64,000 bases of DNA, taken from the NCBI RefSeq assembly GCF_006337165.1, contig NZ_CP040896.1, forward strand, positions 2,046,001 through 2,110,000. The letters are read 5' to 3'. Under the pieces are notes generated by a model. The model saw nothing but the letters and a program-made list of their open reading frames with translations, did no database searches and had not been told where the DNA came from. The DNA comes from Hymenobacter jejuensis. Lineage in GTDB: Bacteria > Bacteroidota > Bacteroidia > Cytophagales > Hymenobacteraceae. Every line of letters begins with the position of its first letter. The first letter of the stretch is position 1. Of this stretch, positions 1 to 8,568 are shown in pieces. The position numbers and the translations under genes were made by a program.

Positions 1-63
1 AAGTACCTGGATGCCATCCACATCGAGTCTATCAACCGCCAGAACAACGTGATGAATAAGTAG
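1..63 (+). CDS. C-terminal end of an unidentified gene
   Basis: The window opens inside a reading frame that ends with TAG at 61-63; only 20 codons are visible, ending in NNVMNK. A strong hairpin about 30 bp downstream fits the end of a transcription unit. The product cannot be named from so short a tail. Confidence 0.6.
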   Translation, partial: KYLDAIHIESINRQNNVMNK

Positions 64-93
64 GAGCGAAGCATTTTCATTTCTCCTAATGCT

Positions 94-139
94 AAACCCC
101 GCCTGTCATCCTTTGCTTAGGATGGCAGGCGGGGTTTTT
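94..139. terminator. Rho-independent-like terminator hairpin
   Basis: A 17-bp stem (AACCCCGCCTGTCATCC and its complement) around an 8-nt loop is followed by GTTTTTG. It ends the upstream plus-strand gene and may also serve the convergent minus-strand gene that stops at 190. Confidence 0.8.
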
Positions 140-154
140 GTTGGCCAATGGCGT

Positions 155-181
155 ACAACTTATTGATAATTAATAAGTTGT
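155..181. repeat. AT-rich palindrome (ATTRTCA family), copy 1
   Basis: Perfect 9-10 bp arms (CAACTTATT / AATAAGTTG) flank GATAATT; on the minus strand the core reads ATTATCA. It begins about 10 nt after the stop of the minus-strand TPR gene. See the finding on this family. Confidence 0.7.
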
Positions 182-189
182 GTAGAGAG

Positions 190-1164
190 TTAATTCGGCT
201 TAGCTTCGGCTGGCTTAGCTTCGGCTGGCTTGGCATCGGCGGGCGTTGCTTCGGCAGATTTTGCCTCAGCAGCCTTCGTTTCTGCGGGTTTCGGCTCCGG
301 CGTCGCGGTGTTCTTGGCGGGCGTCGCTTTAGCGGTTGCGGGCTTTTTTGTTTTGGAGGTCTTCTTGCCAGTCTTTTTTGCGGCCAGCAGCTCCTTTTGG
401 GTTTTGATTCGCTCCTCGATCTTGCTAAGCAGGAAGCTGGCGTCGGACTTGTGGGCCTCGTCAGGAAACTGATCTACAGCCAGTTGCGCTTCGGTGCGGG
501 CTTTCTCGTACTGCTTCAGCTCCAGGTACACAAAGGCAAGGTTGAGGTGGGCCGTGGGGAAGTCCTTTTTCAGTTCGATGGAGTGCAGAAAGTACGGCAC
601 GCTCTGCTTAAACTGGCCGAGGCGCTGCTTGGCGTAGCCTACTACAAAATACGATTTGTAGTCGCCGTAAGCGTGTTTGTGGGCTTCCTCATAATGCTTG
701 ATCATGAGCGGAAACAGCTCATCCTCAGTCTTTTTCTTCTCAGCGCAGTCGCATTGCTGCACGGCGTAGTAGTAGTCGCCGAGGCCGCGGTCGAGCTTGT
801 AGTTGTCGGGGTACTTTTGCTTGAGGGAGTCCAGCACGGCCCTCACCCGGAAGCGGTAGCGCGTACCCGGGGCTTCGTGCTCTTGGTTTTCCTCCAACGA
901 CTCCAGTGTGCTTAAGTCCTTGAAAGTGAAGCTTCTATAGTTGCTGCTGGCGATACTGTAGTTCAGCACGATCTCCTCTTTTTTGAGGGCCACGGCGGGC
1001 TGGGCATTTTTGGGGTCGTAGTCGTTGAGGAGCTTAAAGGCCGACTCGTACTTTTTCTCCGCCACCAGGTCATCGGCTTTCCGCAGAACTGCCATGTTGG
1101 TTTGGCCCCATACCGTGTTGGCCATCAACAACAAACCCGCACTTAGACTTACAAAACAACGCAT
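190..1164 (-). CDS. Secreted TPR-repeat protein with Lys/Ala/Pro-rich tail
   Basis: 324 aa with an N-terminal signal peptide (MRCFVSLSAGLLLMANTVWG, cleavage near AQT-like WGQ). The middle (about residues 30-260) is helical with TPR-like stretches, for example around YFLHSIELKKDFPTAHLNLA and the following helix. The last 60 residues turn into a low-complexity basic tail, ending in repeated AEAKP units encoded by a tandem DNA repeat. TPR proteins are protein-protein adaptors; exported ones in Bacteroidota often act in envelope complexes, but no specific partner is indicated here. It stands alone between a terminator and a spacer. Identity beyond TPR is unknown. Confidence 0.75.
   Translation of the reverse strand: MRCFVSLSAGLLLMANTVWGQTNMAVLRKADDLVAEKKYESAFKLLNDYDPKNAQPAVALKKEEIVLNYSIASSNYRSFTFKDLSTLESLEENQEHEAPGTRYRFRVRAVLDSLKQKYPDNYKLDRGLGDYYYAVQQCDCAEKKKTEDELFPLMIKHYEEAHKHAYGDYKSYFVVGYAKQRLGQFKQSVPYFLHSIELKKDFPTAHLNLAFVYLELKQYEKARTEAQLAVDQFPDEAHKSDASFLLSKIEERIKTQKELLAAKKTGKKTSKTKKPATAKATPAKNTATPEPKPAETKAAEAKSAEATPADAKPAEAKPAEAKPN
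195..300. repeat. Tandem repeat coding the (AEAKP)n tail
   Basis: Near-identical 15-bp units (GGCTTAGCTTCGGCT on the plus strand) repeat in tandem and then degenerate into related Ala/Glu/Lys/Pro codons. The array encodes the end of the TPR protein. In-frame length variation between strains is expected from slippage (inference). Confidence 0.7.
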
Positions 1165-1479
1165 ACTTGTTGGGCACTAAAAAATAGGTGCGACGGACTT
1201 TTTATGGGTCGCGGGTCAAACATACAGCCACTCGCGCGGCCTAAGAACGACGACGCAGCGGCCAGCGTACGCCGCTTCCAGCAGGTACTTAAGATAAGCA
1301 AAGCCAGGAAGCTAAAGATTCTCAGCTTCAGCCTTTTCGCTGTGGCGCTGCGGGGCAAAGGATCTCAGGTCAGGCTGAACTAGCCGAAAGATACTGGTTC
1401 GGCGGTAGTTGGCAGCAAACCCACGGCCGGCGCGGCGTGCTGCTTTGGCCGTTTGCAAAGTTCGAGCGTACTTGGTGGC
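1165..1479. other. Spacer between divergent genes, no feature seen
   Basis: About 315 bp between the divergent TPR and acyltransferase genes. I see no credible short gene, RNA or strong hairpin. Promoters for both genes must lie here, but neither has a clear TTG / TAnnTTTG pair. Confidence 0.5.
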
Positions 1480-2856
1480 ATGCTCTTTTATACCGTTATG
1501 AAGCCCTTGGTGCAGGTGGCGCTGCGGGTATTTTTTCGCCGGCTCGAAATCCGGCACCCCGAGCGACTACAGGAGCCTGGTCCGTTGTTAATCGTTGGTA
1601 ATCACCCCAATACGCTTATGGACCCGCTGGTGGTAGCCGTCAACCGCCGCGACCCGATTGCGTTTCTAGCCAAGAGCACCTTCTTTCAAAACCCCATTCT
1701 GCGCCGGATCATGGAGTCGGGTAATTCTATCCCGATTTATCGGCGGCAGGATGCTGAAACCGGCGTGGGGGGGGCTTCGCCCGAAGAACTGGCGGCCCGC
1801 AACGAAGCCGCCTTCAGCCGCTGCTACGACTACCTCGATCGGCGCGGCACCATCATGATCTTTCCGGAGGGCACCAGCATTTCGGAGCGCCGCCTGCGGC
1901 CCCTCAAAACGGGCGCGGCCCGCATTGCGCTGGGAGCCGAAGCGCGCCACAACTTCCAACTGGGGCTGCGGGTGTTGCCCTTGGGTATCAATTACTTCGA
2001 TCCCACGCGGTTTCGGTCGGATGTGTTTGTCAACGTTGGCCAGCCTATCCGGGTAGCCGACTATGCCGACCGCTACCGCCAAGACCCCGAGGGCGCTGCC
2101 GATGCGCTCACCGAAGAAATCAGGGTGCGGCTGGAGGGCCGCCTCGTGATTACCCGCGACGCTGCCGACGACGAGTTGGTGATGCAGGTGGAACGCACGT
2201 TTACCGATCATTTTATCGACGACAAAGAAACCCTCTACGACAACTACCTCCTGAGCCGCAACCTGTTAGAAGGCATTGCTTACTTCGAAAAGCACGATCC
2301 GGTGCGGCTCAACGAAGTGCGCGAACGCCTGAAAACGTACCTGCAAGACCTGCGTCGGGTGCACCTCACCGACGAGTCGCTGGAATCGTCGCGGGGGCAA
2401 GGCAAGCGCTGGAGCCGAGGGGCAGTGGCCGGCGTGAAACTGCTGCTGGGGTTTCCGGTGTACCTGTATGGGGTTGTCAATAATTACGTGCCCTACATTC
2501 TGCCCTCGGTGGTGGCACGCCGGGCAACCAAAGACGTAGAGTTTGTGGCCCCCATAATGCTGGTTGTGGGCATGCTCACCTTTACGGTCTGTTATATTTC
2601 ACAAATTGCTCTGATAGAGCACTTTGTACAGGATTGGCGCCTCACGACTGCCTACGCCCTGAGCCTGCCACTGACGGGTTTTTATGCCCTGAGCTATTGG
2701 AATAGCTTGGCGGCCCGCCTGCGCCGTTTGCGGGCGGTGCGGCTGTTTCGGCAACACCGCCCGGTTATCGAAGGCTTGTTGCGGCAACGTGCCGGTATTT
2801 TGCGCCTGCTCAGCGAAGCGCGGGAAGCCTACTTGGCCGGATCAGGATTCCGTTGA
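1480..2856 (+). CDS. PlsC-type 1-acyl-glycerol-3-phosphate acyltransferase family protein
   Basis: 458 aa from ATG 1480. The frame is open from a TTG at 1453 and another ATG lies at 1498; I chose 1480 because MLFYTVMKPLVQ leads directly into the conserved FFRRLEIRHPE segment. The acyltransferase signatures are clear: NHPNTLMDP (HX4D catalytic block) near residue 45 and FPEGTSISERRLRPLKTGAA (glycerophosphate-binding block) near 130. The C-terminal 200 residues add predicted membrane helices (VKLLLGFPVYLYGVVNNY and later segments), longer than a minimal PlsC of about 240 aa. It probably acylates a lipid precursor at the inner membrane; the acceptor cannot be read from sequence. Confidence 0.85.
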   Translation: MLFYTVMKPLVQVALRVFFRRLEIRHPERLQEPGPLLIVGNHPNTLMDPLVVAVNRRDPIAFLAKSTFFQNPILRRIMESGNSIPIYRRQDAETGVGGASPEELAARNEAAFSRCYDYLDRRGTIMIFPEGTSISERRLRPLKTGAARIALGAEARHNFQLGLRVLPLGINYFDPTRFRSDVFVNVGQPIRVADYADRYRQDPEGAADALTEEIRVRLEGRLVITRDAADDELVMQVERTFTDHFIDDKETLYDNYLLSRNLLEGIAYFEKHDPVRLNEVRERLKTYLQDLRRVHLTDESLESSRGQGKRWSRGAVAGVKLLLGFPVYLYGVVNNYVPYILPSVVARRATKDVEFVAPIMLVVGMLTFTVCYISQIALIEHFVQDWRLTTAYALSLPLTGFYALSYWNSLAARLRRLRAVRLFRQHRPVIEGLLRQRAGILRLLSEAREAYLAGSGFR

Positions 2857-3184
2857 ATAGCTCAGTTGCTGCTACACTACAGGCAAAAGGGCCCGCTTCG
2901 GCGGGCCCTTTTGTTTATTGCCAGGTTCATAATAGGCTGCTTACTAAGAGGTTATACATTGCATTTTTTATTTTAGCTCCTCCATAATAGTTCGCATAAA
3001 AACCATCGGAGTGCTTTAAGAAGGAAGCTTCTTTTGTAATGTAAAGAGTAATTTATAGAAGTTTTTTGTTCGAATCTTGCTTAAGTCTAACAATCTCAAA
3101 AAAACGTAAATATAGATTTTAAAAATATTTTATTGTATAATTATCACATCTATTCACCGAAAAGTATTCCAATTAATTCCACCC
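2857..3184. other. AT-rich spacer with terminator and upstream region
   Basis: The first 60 bp hold a terminator hairpin (2885-2912). From about 2940 to 3184 the DNA is strikingly AT-rich with A/T runs, in contrast to both genes. It probably carries the promoter of the 3185 lipoprotein gene, but I could not fix a TAnnTTTG box. No ORF or RNA was recognised. Confidence 0.5.
2885..2912 (+). terminator. Terminator after the acyltransferase gene
   Basis: Perfect 12-bp stem AAAAGGGCCCGC / GCGGGCCCTTTT with a TTCG tetraloop, followed by a T-rich stretch. Confidence 0.85.
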
Positions 3185-4321
3185 ATGAAACACCTCAAAC
3201 TACTAACAGCGTCTGCGGTTCTTTCATTTTCCTTGCTGACCAGCTGTCAAAAGGAGAATGATGCATTGGTAAGTGCTCCCTCCACTACCAGCTCAAGCCA
3301 GCTTGCCACATTGCCAGCCGGCTCGGAAGATCTTAAAGCAAATTCGGGGCTACTGGCCAAAGCCGACCCGCAGTACCGGGATATGGTACGCCGCGCGACG
3401 GCCATTCAGCCGACGCCCTGCGATAGCAATACCCCCTTGAACCTGTGGCTGGATCAGCAGCTAAAAGACTGGACCAGCCTGTCTTTTGCGAAGGTGAACA
3501 GCACGGCCATGCTGGACTTGCCAACGTACGATGCCCTGCTTTTTGAGAACAGCTCGGCAAACCAATACTTTGGCCAGAAGGGCGAATACACGCAGCGCTT
3601 AACCAAGACGTTCAAGGACTTGCAGCGTTTCTGGAATATTCAGTCGCAGGACATTGTGCTGGCCGCCATGCACGGCAACATGCTGCAAGACCGCACCAAA
3701 CTGATCCGGACCTACAAAGCCGCCTTCGGCTTGTCCGATGCCAGCGCCGCATTCTATGCTGACCGGGTATTAACCTTTTTGAAGGCCTCGCCGGAGATGA
3801 GAAATGGTACCCACCCCATCTTCACGTTCAACGCGTTTGCTCAGGAAGGCTTCGACTTTCCTCCGTATGGCACCATCCCCTCTAAGATCATTATGGGCGA
3901 CGGCATCATGGAAGCGTACACTGCCCTCGGCTACGATGATGTAGCGCCGCAAGCCATTCTGGCTCACGAGTTTGGCCACCAAGTACAGTTCCAACTGGGC
4001 TTGTTCACGAATGAGAATACGCCAGAAGCTACTCGCCGTACTGAGTTGATGGCCGACGCCTATTCGGCTTACTATCTCTCGCACGCCCGCGGCGCTTCGA
4101 TGCAGTGGAAACGCGTAAGACAGTTCTTGCAGGTGTTTTTCAACATCGGCGACTGCCAATTCTCTAGCACGGGCCACCACGGTACGCCCACCCAACGCAT
4201 TGCCGCTGCCGAATTTGGCTACAATACGGCAAACGATGCCCAAAAGCAAGGCCATATCCTGACTGCTCAGGAGTTTACCAAGCTATTTGAAGCGCAACTG
4301 CCTGCTATTGTTAAGTTGTAG
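3185..4321 (+). CDS. Lipoprotein with HEFGH zinc-peptidase-like motif
   Basis: 378 aa. A lipoprotein signal ends in the lipobox LLTSC (Cys about residue 21), so the mature protein should be membrane-anchored. The C-terminal half holds AHEFGHQVQFQ (H261, E262, H265) followed about 27 residues later by ELMADAYSAYYL, the arrangement of a gluzincin (HExxH plus a downstream glutamate ligand) as in YpfJ-type or M48-like neutral peptidases. A predicted zinc peptidase on the cell surface or periplasmic face is the best reading. The N-terminal 200 residues match no family I recognise. The gene is monocistronic, with an AT-rich upstream region and its own terminator. Confidence 0.65.
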   Translation: MKHLKLLTASAVLSFSLLTSCQKENDALVSAPSTTSSSQLATLPAGSEDLKANSGLLAKADPQYRDMVRRATAIQPTPCDSNTPLNLWLDQQLKDWTSLSFAKVNSTAMLDLPTYDALLFENSSANQYFGQKGEYTQRLTKTFKDLQRFWNIQSQDIVLAAMHGNMLQDRTKLIRTYKAAFGLSDASAAFYADRVLTFLKASPEMRNGTHPIFTFNAFAQEGFDFPPYGTIPSKIIMGDGIMEAYTALGYDDVAPQAILAHEFGHQVQFQLGLFTNENTPEATRRTELMADAYSAYYLSHARGASMQWKRVRQFLQVFFNIGDCQFSSTGHHGTPTQRIAAAEFGYNTANDAQKQGHILTAQEFTKLFEAQLPAIVKL

Positions 4322-4339
4322 ACAACGCATTCGATAAGG

Positions 4340-4371
4340 AAAAAGGGGAGCAGCAATGTTCCCCTTTTTTT
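4340..4371 (+). terminator. Terminator after the zinc-peptidase lipoprotein
   Basis: Stem AAAAGGGGA / TCCCCTTTT with a loop of about 10 nt and a terminal T run. Probably bidirectional, as the minus-strand gene ending at 4396 converges on it. Confidence 0.8.
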
Positions 4372-4395
4372 ATGGCTACGCTTCTCGTTTAGGCC

Positions 4396-5016
4396 TTACC
4401 AACCGTTTTTCACCCCCAACCCTAAGGTCAGGATTTCGGGAATGCGGAGCGTTTTGTTGGTCAGGGCGCTTACCAGGTGCAAGTCGTTGGTACTCAGTTC
4501 GGAGTAAAATGAAGTGCGGCGGGGCCAACCGTGCAGATTGGGCTCGGTGGAATGATGCGTGAGGCGCAGCCCGGCAAAAGCCCCAAGGCGCACCGCCGAC
4601 GACCACCAGTAGTACCCTTTGGGGTAGCGACCAGCCGAGTCGTTAGTCAGGAAGAATTGTTTGCCGGTGGTGTAGTTCAGGAAGCCGCCCACCGATACGG
4701 GGTTGAGGCGCCAGTCGCCGCGCCCACCGAGTTTGGGCTCGAAAGGCGTGTACGTCGTTTTGAAAGTGAAAACGGCCATGCGGCTGCCGCCAATGGAGCG
4801 CGGCACGTAGCCCACGAGCACCTCCGGCTCCAGCCGCCGGTCGGCCAGCCAGTAGCCACCGCCCACCGCCACCACGCCCTGCCCGCCCGCTAACTGCACC
4901 GTCAGGAAGAACGGCCCTGACCGGCGTACATCGGCCTCGGCTTGCGCGTGCGCGAAGCAGGGGATAAAGCTAAGTATCAGTATAGCAAGTAGTTGTATTT
5001 CAGTTCTGCGACGCAT
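4396..5016 (-). CDS. Exported protein of unknown function (possible outer-membrane barrel)
   Basis: 206 aa from the ATG at 5016 (MRRRTEIQLLAILILSFIPC signal peptide, cleavage near AHAQA). The frame extends 16 codons further upstream, but that part lies inside the preceding gene. The rest alternates hydrophobic, aromatic and Gly residues (GGGYWLADRRLEPEVLVGYV, RLGAFAGLRLTH), typical of short beta-strands in outer-membrane proteins, and it ends in GVKNGW. The start overlaps the end of the metallophosphoesterase gene by 17 bp, so the two are probably translationally coupled. No family recognised. Confidence 0.6.
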   Translation of the reverse strand: MRRRTEIQLLAILILSFIPCFAHAQAEADVRRSGPFFLTVQLAGGQGVVAVGGGYWLADRRLEPEVLVGYVPRSIGGSRMAVFTFKTTYTPFEPKLGGRGDWRLNPVSVGGFLNYTTGKQFFLTNDSAGRYPKGYYWWSSAVRLGAFAGLRLTHHSTEPNLHGWPRRTSFYSELSTNDLHLVSALTNKTLRIPEILTLGLGVKNGW

Positions 5017-5833
5017 ACTGAACGGTTTCAAGGCGAAACTGGCGCCGCCCCCATACCGACACAATATGGTAGCGGCCCTTCTCGAAGTTGTACGTGGTCA
5101 GGTAGGTGATGCCGTCGCGGAAGGGCTGGCCGGCCGTGTAACGGTGGATGTGCCCGGCCAAGTGCAACACCAGCTGCGGATTGCTGCGCACGGTGCGGGC
5201 ATACGGCTGCACCAGCTGCGGATCGAAGTCGGCGTCGGTGGGCGGCACGTGGCACACCACAACGGCGCGTTGCGTGCCGGCCGTGTCGGCGAGCTGCTGC
5301 GTGAGCCAACTTACGTCGGGCACCTGGCCCTGGAAGCCGTATTCACGGCCGTTGGTATCGACGCAGATAAACTTCGTGCCGCCGCGCACAAACGAGTAAT
5401 TCAGAGGCCCGAACACCGTTTGGTAGGCGTTGCGGCCGTTGCCCACCTGGTCGTGGTTGCCGATGACGGTGAGGTAAGGCACGCGCAGACGTTGCAGGCG
5501 GCGGTGCATCCAGCGCATTTCCCGCACCAGGCCAAAGTCGGAAATGTCGCCCGCAAGCATCACGAAATCAATGTCTTGTTGCTCATTGACGCTAGCCACA
5601 AAGTCGTCGGCCTCGTCGTAAAATCGCTGCGAGTCGCCGATAAACACGAAGCGCAGCGTGTCGGTGGGCGAAAGCGGCTGTTGTTGGAGCCGGCGCAGAT
5701 TCTGAGCCGTAAGGTGGCGTTCGGCGGCGGGTACGTAAGCCTGATTGGGGCTGTATTCCAATAAGTTACAGCCACTCGCCGCTAGCACCACTGCCATAGA
5801 AAGCAAAAATAGGCGTGTAGAGAAAAGACGCAT
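5000..5833 (-). CDS. Metallophosphoesterase lipoprotein
   Basis: 277 aa. The signal peptide MRLFSTRLFLLSMAVVLAAS is followed by GC, giving a lipoprotein-type N-terminus. The five calcineurin-like metal-binding blocks appear in order: GDSQ (about 66), GDISD (96), GNHDQ (126), CHVPP (195) and GHIHRY (229). These proteins hydrolyse phosphomono- or diesters using a two-metal centre; the substrate is not evident. Being exported, it may act on extracellular nucleotides or phospholipid-derived esters (inference). It is the first gene of a two-gene minus-strand unit with the overlapping exported protein downstream. Confidence 0.8.
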   Translation of the reverse strand: MRLFSTRLFLLSMAVVLAASGCNLLEYSPNQAYVPAAERHLTAQNLRRLQQQPLSPTDTLRFVFIGDSQRFYDEADDFVASVNEQQDIDFVMLAGDISDFGLVREMRWMHRRLQRLRVPYLTVIGNHDQVGNGRNAYQTVFGPLNYSFVRGGTKFICVDTNGREYGFQGQVPDVSWLTQQLADTAGTQRAVVVCHVPPTDADFDPQLVQPYARTVRSNPQLVLHLAGHIHRYTAGQPFRDGITYLTTYNFEKGRYHIVSVWGRRQFRLETVQYASQN

Positions 5834-6156
5834 AAAAACACTGGCATAAACCGGAGAATAGTTCTCCTTAATGGTGTAGTAACAGGCTGATAACTAGATA
5901 GTTGTTGTAAGTATCAAAAACAAAATGTTGGCTTCAGCCGCCGGCGGCGCTTATAGCCCGCTACAGGCTAGAACAACACATAAGCAGGCCTTTGAGTTAT
6001 TGCCGAATTGTCGAAATGAGGGAGCGGTCCGAATGCGCACTTCTATGGGCGGCGGGCGCTGTTAGGGCATTTTACTTCTATATTAACGGCTTGTCAGAAG
6101 AAGTTGGTTTTCTTGGGAAAATGCTGGCTTTCAGGCAACACTAGCGTCCTTGTTAT
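5834..6156. other. Spacer between divergent genes
   Basis: About 320 bp separating the metallophosphoesterase from the first GH92 gene. It holds two small inverted repeats (GGAGAATAGTTCTCC near 5852 and GCCGCCGGCGGC near 5939) but no ORF or RNA I can support. Promoters for both directions are presumed here. Confidence 0.45.
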
Positions 6157-8445
6157 ATGCTTATGAATAAAGTATTTACCACGTTTGCGGCCCTGGTTTT
6201 TCTACTGTGCACAGGCGCCGCTAAGGGGCAAATAGCTGAGCCCGTAGAGTTGGTAAACCCACTGATGGGTACCGACTCGAAGCCTAGTCTTTCGAACGGA
6301 AATACCTATCCGGCCATCGCGTTGCCGTGGGGCATGAACTTCTGGATGCCGCAAACCGGCAAAATGGGCAGCGGCTGGGCCTACCAATACAGCGCCGACA
6401 AGATCCGCGGGTTCAAACAAACGCACCAGCCTTCGCCCTGGATGAACGATTACGGGCAGTTTGCCCTGATGCCCATCACGGGCAGGCTGCGCTTCGAGGA
6501 AGACGACCGCGCCAGTTGGTTTTCGCACAAAGCCGAAGTCGCCAAGCCGTATTATTATCAAGTGTATCTGGCTGACCACGATGTGGTTACGGAAATTGCG
6601 CCCACCGAGCGTGCGGCGAGTTTCCGGTTCACCTTTCCCCGCACCGACAGCGCCTACGTCGTGCTCGATGCCCTCGACAAAGGCTCGTACGTGAAGCTGC
6701 TGCCGCAGGAAAACAAGATTGTGGGCTACACCACCCGCAACAGCGGCGGCGTGCCTGAGAACTTCAGGAATTACTTCGTGCTGCAATTCGATAAGCCGTT
6801 TGCCAGCACGAACATATATAAGGATAAAGAACTAGTTACTAACGTATTAGAGTTTCAAGGAAATCACGCGGGTGCGGTCGTGGGCTTCAAGACGCGCAAG
6901 GACGAGCAGGTGAACGTGCGGGTGGCCTCGTCGTTCATTAGCCCGGAGCAGGCTGAATTGAATCTGAAAGAGATCGGCAACGACGACTTCGAGGCGGTGA
7001 AGCAAAAGGCCAAAACGGCCTGGAACAAAGAACTCAGCCGCATTCAAATTGAGGGCGGCACCCCCGATCAGCAGCGGACGTTTTACTCGTGTCTGTACCG
7101 CTCGCTGCTGTTTCCGCGCAAGTTTTATGAGCTGGATGCCGCCGGCAACGTGGTGCATTACAGTCCCTACAACGGCCAAGTGCTGTCCGGCTACCTCTAC
7201 ACCGACACGGGGTTCTGGGACACGTTTCGCTCGCTGTTTCCCTTCCTGAATTTGATGTACCCGAGCGTTAATGCCCAAATGCAGGCGGGGTTGGTAAATG
7301 CTTATAAGGAAGGCGGTTGGCTACCGGAATGGGCCAGCCCCGGCTACCGCAACGTGATGGTGGGCAACAACTCGGCCTCCGTGGTGGCCGATGCCTACCT
7401 GAAGGGTGGGCGCGGCTACGACATCAATACCCTTTACGAAGCACTAGTGCACGGGGCCAACAACGCTGGCCCGTTGGAAGCCGTGGGCCGCGCGGGCGTG
7501 CAGTATTACAACAAGCTGGGCTACGTGCCCTACGACGTAAAGCTCAACGAGAACGCCGCCCGCACCCTCGAATACGCCTACGATGACTTTGCTATCTATC
7601 AGTTAGGCAAAGCGTTACACAAGCCCGCCAAGGAGGTGAATCTCTACGCCAAGCGCAGCCAGAACTACCGCAACCTCTTCGACAAACAAACCGGCCTGAT
7701 GCGCGGCAAAAACCAGGACGGCAAGTTTCAGGCGCCCTTCAACCCCTTTAAGTGGGGCGATGCCTTCACCGAAGGCAACAGTTGGCACTACACGTGGTCG
7801 GTGTTTCACGACGTGCAGGGCCTGATGAACCTGATGGGCGGGCCCAAGCCGTTTGTGGCGGCACTGGACACCGTATTTACCCTCGCGCCGGTGTTCGACG
7901 CTTCGTATTACGGCTCCGTGATCCACGAGATCCGGGAGATGCAGATTGCCCACACGGGCAACTATGCCCACGGCAACCAGCCCATTCAGCACATGATTTA
8001 CCTCTACAACTACGCTGGCCAGCCGTGGAAAACGCAGTATTGGGTGCGCGAAACGATGAACCGCCTCTACCTGCCCACCCCCGACGGCTATTGCGGCGAC
8101 GAAGACAACGGCCAGACCTCGGCGTGGTACGTGTTTTCGGCCCTGGGCTTCTACCCCGTCTGCCCCGCCACCGACCAGTTGTTGGGTGCGCCGCTGTTCA
8201 AGAAAGCCACGCTGCGGCTGGAAAACGGCAAAGAGGTCGTACTCAACGCCCCGGCTAATAGCGAGGCCAATCGCTATATCCGTAGCGTAATAGTCAACGG
8301 CCAGTCGTACGCGCATAACTGGCTTAGCAACAATGAATTGCAAAAAGGTGCAACGGTAGATTTTGATATGGCTGCCACGCCCAATACGAGCCGCGGCACG
8401 AAGGCAGAAGATGCGCCGTACTCGTTTTCGAAGGCGAAAAAGTGA
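6157..8445 (+). CDS. GH92 alpha-1,2-mannosidase
   Basis: 762 aa from ATG 6157 (a second ATG at 6163 gives the cleaner signal peptide MNKVFTTFAALVFLLCTGAA). The length and the N-terminal NPLMGT...PAIALPWGMNFW block fit calcium-dependent exo-alpha-mannosidases of family GH92. From memory of the Bacteroides enzyme BT3990, the general acid Glu, the base Asp-x-Asp and the His-Glu pair required for alpha-1,2 specificity are spaced 51 and 109 residues apart. Here E539 (EGNSWHY), H590-E591 and D648-E649-D650 reproduce those spacings exactly, so alpha-1,2-mannosidase is well supported. It is secreted and probably trims N-glycan or mannan chains. A second GH92 follows 123 bp downstream on the same strand. 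Confidence 0.92.
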   Translation: MLMNKVFTTFAALVFLLCTGAAKGQIAEPVELVNPLMGTDSKPSLSNGNTYPAIALPWGMNFWMPQTGKMGSGWAYQYSADKIRGFKQTHQPSPWMNDYGQFALMPITGRLRFEEDDRASWFSHKAEVAKPYYYQVYLADHDVVTEIAPTERAASFRFTFPRTDSAYVVLDALDKGSYVKLLPQENKIVGYTTRNSGGVPENFRNYFVLQFDKPFASTNIYKDKELVTNVLEFQGNHAGAVVGFKTRKDEQVNVRVASSFISPEQAELNLKEIGNDDFEAVKQKAKTAWNKELSRIQIEGGTPDQQRTFYSCLYRSLLFPRKFYELDAAGNVVHYSPYNGQVLSGYLYTDTGFWDTFRSLFPFLNLMYPSVNAQMQAGLVNAYKEGGWLPEWASPGYRNVMVGNNSASVVADAYLKGGRGYDINTLYEALVHGANNAGPLEAVGRAGVQYYNKLGYVPYDVKLNENAARTLEYAYDDFAIYQLGKALHKPAKEVNLYAKRSQNYRNLFDKQTGLMRGKNQDGKFQAPFNPFKWGDAFTEGNSWHYTWSVFHDVQGLMNLMGGPKPFVAALDTVFTLAPVFDASYYGSVIHEIREMQIAHTGNYAHGNQPIQHMIYLYNYAGQPWKTQYWVRETMNRLYLPTPDGYCGDEDNGQTSAWYVFSALGFYPVCPATDQLLGAPLFKKATLRLENGKEVVLNAPANSEANRYIRSVIVNGQSYAHNWLSNNELQKGATVDFDMAATPNTSRGTKAEDAPYSFSKAKK

Positions 8446-8568
8446 GCCATACCACAACCTAGAGGTATTGCAAAGCCTTGTCTAGGAGACTTCTGTGCTT
8501 AGTAGGGCAATGCCAAAACACATTCTTAGTATACTACCTTGCCAGCTTCAACCTCCTTCCTGAAGCTG

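Noticed and set aside
190..915. Long plus-strand ORF opposite the TPR protein
   Set aside because: Gly/Leu/Val-rich mirror of a GC-rich coding strand, with no start context or homology; shadow of the real gene.
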